Positions 1-5,952 of a DNA stretch of 5,984 bases are shown piece after piece. The notes beneath the pieces were generated by a model. It was not told where the DNA came from, searched no databases, and saw only the letters and a list, made by a program, of their open reading frames with translations. The position numbers and the translations under genes are program-made. Origin of the DNA: NBML01 sp029939535 (GTDB taxonomy: Bacteria > Desulfobacterota > Desulfobacteria > Desulfobacterales > Desulfobacteraceae); contig JAOZST010000212.1 of assembly GCA_029939535.1 (NCBI GenBank), positions 1 through 5,984 of the forward strand, read 5' to 3'. Position 1 is the stretch's first letter. Each line of letters begins with the position of its first letter.

Positions 1-1
1 T

Positions 2-181
2 TATACTCAAAATCCTGAAGGAGCTATTTACGGATTTGACCGGGACATGCCCCATTTAAAAGCAAAAACCCCGATAAAAGGGCTCTATCTTTCCAGCGCC
101 TGGTCCCATGGCGGCGGATATACACCGGTAATGATGGCGGGGCGCGAAACCGCAAAGCTTGTTTTAAAAGATTTTTTATAA
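2..181 (+). CDS. C-terminal fragment of a phytoene desaturase / carotenoid isomerase-like FAD oxidoreductase (5' end outside window)
   Basis: The frame is open from the left window edge and gives 59 residues before TAA, so only the C-terminus is present. It carries the typical C-terminal signature of the CrtI/CrtISO amine-oxidase superfamily. There is an N-P-E-G-A-I-Y-G-F stretch at residues 4-12, followed by P-I-K-G-L-Y-L-S-S-A-W near residues 24-34. Then comes H-G-G-G-Y-T-P-V-M-M-A-G, where the glycine-rich turn and following helix close over the FAD in this family. It ends with a short amphipathic helix (TAKLVLKDFL). Known members desaturate, saturate or isomerise polyenes such as carotenoids or retinol using FAD. 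The substrate cannot be told from this fragment. No clear intrinsic terminator follows it. The large gap and the independent promoter downstream suggest it is not part of the glc operon. Confidence 0.75.
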   Translation, partial: YTQNPEGAIYGFDRDMPHLKAKTPIKGLYLSSAWSHGGGYTPVMMAGRETAKLVLKDFL

Positions 182-307
182 AACAATTTAATTTTACAAA
201 AATGTCGAAACAAAAAAACATTTACTTCAGGTTATATCATTACTGCTGAAAAAAATTTTGGCTCTGTTTTATAAAAAAGCTATTTTTTTGCAAACAGTCC
301 AACATAC
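182..307. other. AT-rich intergenic spacer
   Basis: This stretch between the upstream oxidoreductase and the structured leader is very rich in A and T runs. I see no coding frame, no tRNA-like fold and no convincing intrinsic terminator. The only symmetry is weak, for example AAATGT at 200-205 against ACATTT at 218-223, with no U-tract after it. Termination of the upstream gene, if it happens here, would have to be factor-dependent or occur in the stems further right. Confidence 0.5.
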
Positions 308-352
308 CCATTCCCGAAAGCCTAGTGGCCAACATCCCTGACGGGGGAATGG
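308..352 (+). repeat. 8-bp perfect inverted repeat (stem-loop candidate)
   Basis: CCATTCCC at 308-315 is the exact reverse complement of GGGAATGG at 345-352, with a 29-base loop. The loop itself has a small GCC/GGC pairing (GCCTAGTGGC, about 320-329). It lies just upstream of the TTGACA promoter, so it would only be transcribed by readthrough from the left. No U-tract follows, so a classical intrinsic terminator is unlikely. It could be a DNA-binding site or a readthrough RNA structure. I could not match it to a known riboswitch consensus. Confidence 0.35.
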
Positions 353-368
353 ATTAAATATTGATCTG

Positions 369-397
369 TTGACAGGGGAGCCATGGGTTTATATATT
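369..397 (+). promoter_or_regulatory. Sigma-70-type promoter for the glc operon
   Basis: A perfect -35 hexamer TTGACA (369-374) is followed by exactly 17 bases and then TATATT (392-397), a 5/6 match to the -10 consensus TATAAT. Transcription would start near 404. This gives a leader of about 70 bases before the small ORF at 477 and about 210 bases before the dehydrogenase start at 613. No other stretch in the upstream region matches both hexamers this well. Function is inferred from consensus only. Confidence 0.6.
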
Positions 398-414
398 TCC
401 CAATGGCTCCCCTG
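373..414. promoter_or_regulatory. Long inverted repeat overlapping the promoter (candidate operator or leader hairpin)
   Basis: CAGGGGAGCCAT (373-384) is the exact reverse complement of ATGGCTCCCCTG (403-414). Inside, GGG (385-387) can pair with CCC (399-401) past a bulged A. Outside, GA/TC can add two pairs past a bulged G (371-372 with 416-417). The arms flank the -10 box. The left arm overlaps the end of the -35 and the spacer, and the right arm covers the predicted start point. The arm centres are 30 bp apart, about three DNA helical turns. As DNA this fits a pair of repressor half-sites. As readthrough RNA it would be a very stable hairpin, but no U-tract follows, so a plain terminator is less likely. 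Confidence 0.5.
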
Positions 415-441
415 GTCTTTAGACAATGGACTACTTCCCAT

Positions 442-481
442 GAAAATAAAATGATAACATTCAGGGAGAAAATAAAATGAT
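442..481 (+). repeat. 14-bp direct repeat in the operon leader
   Basis: GAAAATAAAATGAT occurs at 442-455 and again, perfectly, at 468-481, a period of 26 bases. Each copy contains an ATG. The second ATG (477) is preceded by a GGGAG ribosome-binding site and starts the 48-codon ORF. The first (451) has no such site and would read only nine codons, ending in a TGA that overlaps the second ATG. This may be a small local duplication, or paired binding sites for a regulator or RNA-binding protein. The role is unknown. Confidence 0.5.
464..468 (+). promoter_or_regulatory. Ribosome-binding site of the small upstream ORF
   Basis: GGGAG ends eight bases before the ATG at 477. It is one of the best Shine-Dalgarno matches in the window, and it argues that ribosomes load on the leader before the dehydrogenase start. 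Confidence 0.5.
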
Positions 482-623
482 CCTGGCTCAATTATCCATT
501 CACCCCATTGACGAAGGAATAAGTCTGACAAAGGAGCCTTTCCGGCTGTTACGTGGGAAAAAACCTGAGAAAATTCAGGCACGACAAAACGTCCTGCCTG
601 TTGGGAGAAGCCATGGTTACTGA
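477..623 (+). pseudogene. 48-codon ORF, probable 5' remnant of an MTH1187/DUF77 thiamine-binding-family gene
   Basis: ATG at 477 has a GGGAG site at a good distance and opens a 48-residue frame ending in TGA at 621-623. The first 18 or so residues (M-I-L-A-Q-L-S-I-H-P-I-D-E-G-I-S-L-T) resemble the N-terminal strand and turn of the MTH1187/YkoF-like thiamine-binding family (PF01910). Members of that family are about 95-100 residues and typically start as a hydrophobic strand, S-x-x-P, then a G-x-S-L turn. After residue 20 the likeness stops, and the remaining basic tail (PFRLLRGKKPEK...) does not look like the family. So this is either a gene cut down by an internal and 3' deletion, or a coincidental leader peptide. 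Its last 11 bases overlap the dehydrogenase start at 613, an arrangement that permits translational coupling. The family assignment is from memory of its consensus and is moderate at best. Confidence 0.4.
603..607 (+). promoter_or_regulatory. Ribosome-binding site that sets the glcD-glcE start
   Basis: GGGAG at 603-607 sits five bases before ATG 613. The alternative in-frame GTG at 553 has no comparable site. Its extra 20 residues are basic and non-conserved-looking, whereas the family normally begins close to an L-x-x-I-V-G-x-x-N-V segment as seen from 613. Confidence 0.6.
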
Positions 624-3234
624 AAATTTTATTCGTGAACTTGAAACAATAGTAGGCCAATCCAATGTGTCTGTAACAAGCACCGGTATTGAGCTGTATT
701 CCTATGATGCCTCTCTGGTAAAAGGCAACCCCGGTGTCGTCATTTTCCCGGCAGATACCCAGGAGGTTTCCCAGGCGGTAAAGGCTGCCAACAAAGAAGG
801 CATTGACATTGTTGCCCGGGGGTTTGGTACCAATTTGTCCGGGGGCACCATCTCTATTACCCAGGGCCTTGTGATCTGCCTGTCTCGATTCAATCAAATT
901 CTGGGTATATTTCCTGAAAGCAGGTATGCTGTTGTTCAACCAGGTGTAACCAACATGGAAGTACAACAGGCCCTGGCAGCTGTTGGTGCCTTTTATGCCC
1001 CAGACCCGGCCAGCCAGAAAGTATCCACCCTTGGGGGAAACGCAGGAGAAAATTCAGGGGGTCCCCTTTGCCTCAAATATGGCGTCACATCCAACCATAT
1101 CCTGGGTATGGAAATGGTCATGGCCGATGGTGAGGTCCTTAGAATAGGGGGACCGGCACTGGATCCTCCAGGATTTGACCTGCGTGGTCTGATGGTGGGC
1201 AGTGAAGGAGCCTTTGCCATTATTACCGAGCTGACCCTGCACACTTTGCCCAAAACAGAATCCGTTATTACCATGCTTGCGGTGTATGATGATATCCAGG
1301 CAGCTGCTCAATCAGTTTCAAAAATCATTGCAGCTGGAATCCTCCCAAATACCCTTGAAATGATGGATGCATTGGTAATTGAAGCTGTTGAAGCCAGTAT
1401 TCCCTGCGGGTATCCTCGGGATGCAGCTGCCGTGCTGGTTATTGAAGTTGAGGGAATGGAGGTGGGCCTTAAGGAACAGGCCGGACAGATCAAAGAGATC
1501 TGCATGGCCAACCAATGCAGGAACGTTAAAATCGCTAAAAATGAAAAAGAGCGGGACCTGTTATGGCAGGGCCGGCGTGGTGCTTTTGGTGCTATTGCCA
1601 GGCTGGCACCAAATTATCTTGTTAACGATGCCACTGTCTCCAGGAGTGTACTTCCCAAGGCTTTGGAGCAGATCAAGGTTGTTGCTGACAAACATGGATT
1701 CAGGGTTGGCAATGTTTCCCATGCCGGGGATGGTAATATGCACCCCCTTTTATTGTTTGATTCACGGAATCCAGGCGAACTGGACCGGGTTCACAAAGCT
1801 GGGTGGGATATCATGGAAGTCAGTGTTAACCTGGGAGGTACCATCTCGGGTGAGCATGGTATTGGCCAGGAAAAACAGGAAGCCATGAAAATGATCTTTT
1901 CCGGAGACGACCTGAACACTCAACAAACAGTGAAACTTGCCTTTGATCCTGAAAATGTATTAAATCCAAATAAGGTGATCCCTCTTTCCAAATCGCCTGG
2001 CCAGCCTTTGGAATCTTTTAAACCTACAATATTAAAACGCCTGGGGGGGATATCTGCCAAAGGGGTCCCAGAGGCCATTGAAACCATCAGGGCTGCCAAT
2101 GATTCTGGCAAGTCTTTGATTGTTGTCGGGGCCAACACTTTTGCCCATTATGGCAACCCCTGCAAAAAAGATGTCACGTCTGTAAGCACCCTGGCCATGA
2201 CAGAAATTATAGAGTATGACGCTGACAACCAGTTTATTACCCTGGGTGCTGGAATGTCCCTGGCCCGACTTCAAGAGGTCCTGGAAGAAAACAATCAATG
2301 GCTTACCCTTCGTCCTCCCTTTTTCAACAGGAAAGCCACCATCGGTTCTCTGGCTGCCATGGGTACCTCCGGGCCGGAACGTATGTTTTATGGAGCTCCC
2401 AGGGATTTTCTTCTGGGGCTTCAATACATTGACAGCCAGGGAAGGATGATTTCCACCGGAGGCAAGGTGGTTAAAAATGTTGCAGGATATGACATGACCC
2501 GTTTGATGACAGGAAGCAACGGGAACCTGGGAATGATCACCGAGGCCACCTGGCGGCTTTCCACAAGGCCTGAACTCTGCAGGGCCATATCCATGACAGG
2601 AATTCTGGATGACTGTTTTAATGCTGCTCTTAAGCTTATGAACAATAATCTGTTTCCAGCCTTTATGGTAGCTGTTCCAGAAAATAATGTTCCAGACCAA
2701 TTTCCAGAATATTGGAAAATGGTAGTGGGCTTTGAAGGCCTTTCCAAGGTTGTTGAGCACCAGGTGGAAAAATGCTCCCTTCTGTTAAGTAAAAATAAAT
2801 TAAAAAACCTGGGAACCTGGAATTATCCCTTGATTGACGGGTGTTTTAAGGATGATTTTAATAAAATAGCAAAGGCGCCCTATGTTTTAAAAACAAGTGC
2901 TGCCCTGGAAAAAATGCCGGATCTTATCAAAGGAATCCAGGAAATTCCTGGGATCAAGGCCCAGACAAATCAAAATGCCTGGCTCCTTGACTTTGGATGC
3001 GGCAGGATATTCAATGCCCTGGACTTACTGGACACAGAGCAATGGACTTCATTATCCCATAGGGCTTACTCCCTGGACGGCCATGTGCAGCTTGAAAAAA
3101 CACCAAAATCATTCCGGCTTGAACATGATGTTTTCGGGGGAAGCCTTCGGCCGGAATGGGCTGTGATGCACAAAATTAAAAATGCCCTGGATCCCAATTC
3201 CCTATTTGCACCAGGACGCATGCCAGGCAGGTAA
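613..3234 (+). CDS. Fused GlcD-GlcE FAD-dependent 2-hydroxyacid (glycolate / D-lactate) dehydrogenase
   Basis: The product is 873 residues from ATG 613, about twice the usual length of GlcD, because two subunits are joined. Residues 1-455 are GlcD-like. An FAD-binding PCMH domain spans about 40-210, with A-R-G-F-G-T-N-L-S-G-G at 68-78, a P-G-V-T segment near 110 and G-G-N-A-G-E-N-S-G-G-P at 141-151. An FAD-oxidase C-terminal domain spans about 215-455, with H-A-G-D-G-N-M-H at 370-377 and G-E-H-G at 413-416. In related D-2-hydroxyacid dehydrogenases these two histidines and the glutamate bind the catalytic divalent metal. It closes with F-D-P-E-N-V-L-N-P-N-K. Residues about 484-873 are GlcE-like, with R-x-P-x-x-x-R-K-A-T-I-G at 567-578, S-G-P-E-R near 586-590, G-G-K-V-V-K-N-V-A-G-Y-D-M-T at 616-629, and the terminal L-D-P-N-S-L-F-A-P-G-R-M. 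The enzyme should oxidise a D-2-hydroxyacid to the 2-oxoacid and pass electrons to the GlcF-like protein encoded 36 bases downstream. Glycolate is favoured because D, E and F parts are all present. D-lactate is a real alternative in sulfate reducers. Confidence 0.9.
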   Translation: MVTENFIRELETIVGQSNVSVTSTGIELYSYDASLVKGNPGVVIFPADTQEVSQAVKAANKEGIDIVARGFGTNLSGGTISITQGLVICLSRFNQILGIFPESRYAVVQPGVTNMEVQQALAAVGAFYAPDPASQKVSTLGGNAGENSGGPLCLKYGVTSNHILGMEMVMADGEVLRIGGPALDPPGFDLRGLMVGSEGAFAIITELTLHTLPKTESVITMLAVYDDIQAAAQSVSKIIAAGILPNTLEMMDALVIEAVEASIPCGYPRDAAAVLVIEVEGMEVGLKEQAGQIKEICMANQCRNVKIAKNEKERDLLWQGRRGAFGAIARLAPNYLVNDATVSRSVLPKALEQIKVVADKHGFRVGNVSHAGDGNMHPLLLFDSRNPGELDRVHKAGWDIMEVSVNLGGTISGEHGIGQEKQEAMKMIFSGDDLNTQQTVKLAFDPENVLNPNKVIPLSKSPGQPLESFKPTILKRLGGISAKGVPEAIETIRAANDSGKSLIVVGANTFAHYGNPCKKDVTSVSTLAMTEIIEYDADNQFITLGAGMSLARLQEVLEENNQWLTLRPPFFNRKATIGSLAAMGTSGPERMFYGAPRDFLLGLQYIDSQGRMISTGGKVVKNVAGYDMTRLMTGSNGNLGMITEATWRLSTRPELCRAISMTGILDDCFNAALKLMNNNLFPAFMVAVPENNVPDQFPEYWKMVVGFEGLSKVVEHQVEKCSLLLSKNKLKNLGTWNYPLIDGCFKDDFNKIAKAPYVLKTSAALEKMPDLIKGIQEIPGIKAQTNQNAWLLDFGCGRIFNALDLLDTEQWTSLSHRAYSLDGHVQLEKTPKSFRLEHDVFGGSLRPEWAVMHKIKNALDPNSLFAPGRMPGR

Positions 3235-3270
3235 AAAGACTTTTTAAAAAAAAAGACAAGGGTATACCTT

Positions 3271-4533
3271 ATGGATATTTTTAAAAATTACGATGCAATT
3301 GCACAATGCAATAAATGCGGTTTTTGTCAGGTTTCCTGCCCTATTTTCCGTTCAACAGGCCATGAATCCGGTGTTGCCAGGGGACGACTGGCATTGATGC
3401 GAGGGATTATTGAAGACAGGATTCAATGGACCAAAGAGCTGGAAGATCCTCTGTTCAACTGCTTGGGGTGTGGAGCCTGCACGGATGCCTGTCTTGCCGA
3501 TGTTCCCACAGCCGACCTGGTAATTAAGGGCAGGGCAGAATATCTGGAAAAAGTGGGAAGAAAACCCATCCACAAACTCCTGTTTGAACAGCTTCTTCCC
3601 TATCCCAAACGATTGCACATGGCCGCCCGTGCCGCAGCCCTTGGAAAAAATTCAGGTATATCAAAGGTTGCCAAGGCCCTGGGTCTTTTAAGAATTCTGG
3701 GCAGGGATTTTGCAAAGGCTGAAAATATTGTGGAGAAACTTCCCACCAAGCCATTCAGGGGAACTTTTACTCCCGGCGAATACCAGGGAAGCGGAGAATC
3801 TCTCCGCATTGGATATTTTATTGGTTGCGGGGTAGATGTTATCCAGCAGGAAGCTGGACAGGAAAGCCTGAAAATATTGAAAAAAATTGGTAAGACCGTA
3901 ACCATTCTTGATAATTGCTGCTGTGGCCTACCGGCCTGGACCTATGGTGATATTGATGCAGCTCAAAAACTGGCATTGAAAAACCTTACAGCCTTTTCAT
4001 CCCAATCCCTGGATGTGATTGTCACAGACTGCTCAAGCTGTGCCTCGTTTCTGAAAAAATACTCCCAGGTATTTGAAGATGATGAAAACAACCAGGACAT
4101 TGCCAAAAGCCAGGCCCCCCTTTTCCAGGATATGGTGGAGTTTCTTTTTAAGAATGGATATTCAACGACCCCGGTCAAATCACCCATTGTGGTGACTTGC
4201 CACGATCCCTGCCATGCAGTCCGGGGCCAGGGGATATCCAGAGAAAACCGTGAAATTTTAAAGAAAATTCCAGGGGTTGAATTCAGGGAAATGCCGGAAG
4301 CGGACTGGTGCTGCGGTGGTGCAGGGTCCTATGCGTTAACACATTATGATCTTTCCATGAAGGTTTTGGATAGGAAAATGAAAAATGTGGCGTCCACCAA
4401 AGCAGATTTTCTGGTGACCTCCTGTCCGGCCTGCATGATTCAATTGTCCCATGGTGTGCGCAGGGCTGGCTTAAAAACAAAGGTCTGCCACATCTCTGAG
4501 ATCGTTACAGGAGCTAAGCCGGAAAAAGAATAA
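3271..4533 (+). CDS. glcF: GlcF-type iron-sulfur subunit of glycolate / D-lactate dehydrogenase
   Basis: This 420-residue protein has the normal GlcF length and layout. Two ferredoxin-type [4Fe-4S] motifs come first: C13-x2-C16-x2-C19-x3-C23-P and C64-x2-C67-x2-C70-x3-C74. A linker of about 100 residues leads to two CCG (cysteine-rich) domains of the kind found in GlcF, GlpC and HdrB. The first has C186, the C216-C217-C218-G run and C254-x2-C257. The second has C310 and C314 (C-H-D-P-C-H), C347-C348-G-G and C385-x2-C388. No motif cysteine is missing. There is no transmembrane segment, so contact with the membrane would be peripheral. The protein should accept electrons from the flavin partner and hand them to quinone or another carrier. 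The gene follows glcD-glcE by 36 bases with an AAGGG site (3258-3262) eight bases before the ATG, so the two are almost certainly co-transcribed. A lactate dehydrogenase Fe-S subunit would look the same, so the substrate is inferred. Confidence 0.9.
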   Translation: MDIFKNYDAIAQCNKCGFCQVSCPIFRSTGHESGVARGRLALMRGIIEDRIQWTKELEDPLFNCLGCGACTDACLADVPTADLVIKGRAEYLEKVGRKPIHKLLFEQLLPYPKRLHMAARAAALGKNSGISKVAKALGLLRILGRDFAKAENIVEKLPTKPFRGTFTPGEYQGSGESLRIGYFIGCGVDVIQQEAGQESLKILKKIGKTVTILDNCCCGLPAWTYGDIDAAQKLALKNLTAFSSQSLDVIVTDCSSCASFLKKYSQVFEDDENNQDIAKSQAPLFQDMVEFLFKNGYSTTPVKSPIVVTCHDPCHAVRGQGISRENREILKKIPGVEFREMPEADWCCGGAGSYALTHYDLSMKVLDRKMKNVASTKADFLVTSCPACMIQLSHGVRRAGLKTKVCHISEIVTGAKPEKE

Positions 4534-4551
4534 TTAAAACCAGAACAAGTA

Positions 4552-4568
4552 TAACAAAAACTTTGTTA
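4552..4568. repeat. 7-bp inverted repeat just after glcF
   Basis: TAACAAA (4552-4558) and TTTGTTA (4562-4568) are exact reverse complements around a 3-base loop. The stem is nearly all A-T with one G-C pair, and no U-tract follows, so it would be a weak terminator. It could instead be a protein-binding site upstream of the permease gene. Confidence 0.3.
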
Positions 4569-4605
4569 ACAGAAAATAATAGTCTAGCACAATGTCTGAA
4601 TAATG

Positions 4606-4617
4606 TTCTATATAGAA
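4606..4617. promoter_or_regulatory. 12-bp perfect palindrome upstream of the permease gene
   Basis: TTCTATATAGAA is a perfect palindrome located 66 bases before the permease start. It contains TATATA, which could act as a -10 box, so a bound regulator would overlap a promoter there. Evidence is symmetry and position only. Confidence 0.3.
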
Positions 4618-4683
4618 TCCATAAATTTTTTGAAAAAAAAATCTTCACTTACAAACAGATAAATAACAGTTGAAAGGCTGAAT

Positions 4684-5592
4684 ATGTATTTCCAGGTTCT
4701 GAAAATTTTTATGGATATTGTTACACCGGTATTTTTTCTCATCCTTCTGGGCTATTATACCGGTCCCCGCCTGGCACTGGATGCCAGGACATTGTCCAGA
4801 ACATCCTACTTCCTCCTTGTGCCCTGTTTTGTTTTTGATATCATCAGCAAAGTAGATATTAAAATTGCAAAGGCAGGCCAGATGATTCTTTATGCCGGCT
4901 TAACCCATATAATAGTGGCCATGGCTGCCTTCCTCCTGGCAAAACTCCTGAAAAGATCCAGGGAGGCTACAGCTGCCTTTGTCATTATTGCAACCTTTGG
5001 GAATGTGGGAAATCTTGGACTCTCCCTTATTGACTTTAGGATGGGCCTGGCTGCCCAGACATCGGCCACCATCTATTTCATCACTATTATGATGCTGTCC
5101 TTTGTAATCTGTGTGGGAATTTCCAGCTGGACCCGGGGAACTGGTTTGTCAGCCGTGCTGTCTGTATTTAAAACCCCGGCACTGATTGCCACGGTACCTG
5201 CCCTGTTTTTCTATGGCAGTGATTTTGAAGCTCCCCTGTTTTTATCCCGGATCACAGGCCTCCTGGGCAGGGCAATGATCCCGGTGATGCTGGTCACCCT
5301 TGGGGTTCAATTGTCGAGTCTGGGCAAATTCAATTTCAGTTTTGACGTGGTCATTGTTTCCAGCCTGAGTCTGATAGCAGCTCCTTTTATTGCATTTGGA
5401 TTAAGCTTTATTTTCTCTCTGTCTGAAATGGAAATCAGATCAGGGATTCTCCAGGCAGGAATGCCAGCGGCTATTCTGGGATCCATTATTGCCATTGAAT
5501 ATGATATCATGCCGAAGTTTGTTACCACTGCGGTATTAGTCACTACCATGCTGAGCATTGTAACATTGACCATCTTACTCTATCTTGTATAA
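4684..5592 (+). CDS. AEC (auxin efflux carrier) family permease, probable organic-acid transporter
   Basis: The 302-residue product is almost entirely hydrophobic and fits about ten membrane helices, roughly at 6-26, 40-55, 66-87, 96-118, 128-148, 160-177, 185-209, 222-245, 253-271 and 276-301. Hallmarks of the AEC family (PF03547) are present: G-N-V-G-N-L-G-L-S at 106-114 in the broken central helix, I-P-V-M-L-V-T-L-G-V-Q-L at 199-210 starting the second half, and G-M-P-A-A at 259-263. The length is typical. An AAAGG site (4673-4677) lies six bases before ATG 4684, which supports this start over the internal ATG at codon 10. Bacterial members include malate, malonate and other carboxylate carriers. 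Its place behind a 2-hydroxyacid dehydrogenase suggests it moves glycolate, lactate or the 2-oxoacid product, but direction and substrate are inferred. Confidence 0.85.
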   Translation: MYFQVLKIFMDIVTPVFFLILLGYYTGPRLALDARTLSRTSYFLLVPCFVFDIISKVDIKIAKAGQMILYAGLTHIIVAMAAFLLAKLLKRSREATAAFVIIATFGNVGNLGLSLIDFRMGLAAQTSATIYFITIMMLSFVICVGISSWTRGTGLSAVLSVFKTPALIATVPALFFYGSDFEAPLFLSRITGLLGRAMIPVMLVTLGVQLSSLGKFNFSFDVVIVSSLSLIAAPFIAFGLSFIFSLSEMEIRSGILQAGMPAAILGSIIAIEYDIMPKFVTTAVLVTTMLSIVTLTILLYLV

Positions 5593-5655
5593 GATGCTAT
5601 CCTCAAGCTTATTAAAAAAATTATATGAATCATGGGCTGTTAAAAACTTTTGGTC

Positions 5656-5684
5656 ACGGCAAAATGCGAAAAACTGTTTGCCGT
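5656..5684. repeat. 8-bp stem-loop downstream of the permease
   Basis: ACGGCAAA (5656-5663) is the exact reverse complement of TTTGCCGT (5677-5684), with a 13-base loop. It lies 64 bases after the permease stop. No U-tract follows directly on either strand, so it is at best an atypical terminator or 3' stabilising hairpin. Confidence 0.35.
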
Positions 5685-5877
5685 CATTGAAGTTGCCATT
5701 GAAACAATGGAAGGCCTGATTATAGCAGGACTCGGGTCGTTTTTTGCTAACTTTGCTTTAACAACCAGAAACAATAAAGAGACACATCAATTGTTCACCA
5801 TAAACAGGTTATGGATCAGCAACACCCCTAATATTGAAGAATACAGTCGATTTAAATCCGGTTTATGTTTGACTATT

Positions 5878-5893
5878 TATTTATTAATAAATA
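5878..5893. repeat. 16-bp AT-only perfect palindrome
   Basis: TATTTATTAATAAATA reads the same on both strands. Because it is pure A-T in an AT-rich stretch, chance is a reasonable explanation. A binding site for an AT-preferring nucleoid or regulatory protein is possible. Confidence 0.25.
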
Positions 5894-5952
5894 TACTACC
5901 GGGATTGAAAAATTTTTATTTTGAGGAATATAGGTTTAAATAGGTAGTAACG

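Larger units (their letters stand above)
4534..4683. other. AT-rich gap between glcF and the permease gene
   Basis: This 150-bp stretch holds two small symmetric elements, described separately, and long A runs. There is no convincing intrinsic terminator after glcF. No good sigma-70 pair is visible: a TATATA at 4609-4614 has only a poor -35 match (TAGCAC, 4585-4590) at 18 bases. The permease could therefore be read through from glcF or have its own regulated promoter. The sequence does not settle this. Confidence 0.4.

Noticed and set aside
373..420. The long hairpin as an intrinsic terminator of the upstream gene
   Set aside because: The bases after the stem (GTCTTTAGAC) are not a U-tract, and the stem overlaps a near-consensus promoter. 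An operator role is more likely, though attenuation of readthrough cannot be excluded.
308..420. A cyclic-di-GMP or cobalamin riboswitch, suggested by short words such as CGAAAG and GTGGCC
   Set aside because: The conserved cores and spacing of those riboswitches are not present on either strand, and the block lies largely upstream of the likely transcript start.
553..612. GTG at 553 as the dehydrogenase start (20 residues longer)
   Set aside because: It has no ribosome-binding site, and its basic extension does not fit the family. ATG 613 has GGGAG five bases upstream and begins at the expected N-terminal helix.
322..966. A 214-codon open frame on the minus strand across the leader and the start of the dehydrogenase gene
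   Set aside because: Most of it lies opposite the well-supported GlcD coding sequence, it matches no family, and it crosses the promoter and dyad. It is best explained as an antisense shadow frame.
1379..1888. A 169-codon + strand frame overlapping the GlcD C-terminal domain
   Set aside because: It is out of frame with the conserved H-A-G-D-G-N-M-H region of GlcD and shows no family features.
2032..2760. A 242-codon open frame on the minus strand opposite the GlcE half
   Set aside because: The + strand has clear GlcE motifs here. The minus frame has no recognisable domain and an uneven composition typical of a shadow frame.
3235..3270. A terminator between glcD-glcE and glcF, suggested by the T run and A run (3240-3254)
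   Set aside because: The T5 and A9 runs do not form a GC-containing stem, and the gap is only 36 bases with a ribosome-binding site, as expected inside an operon.
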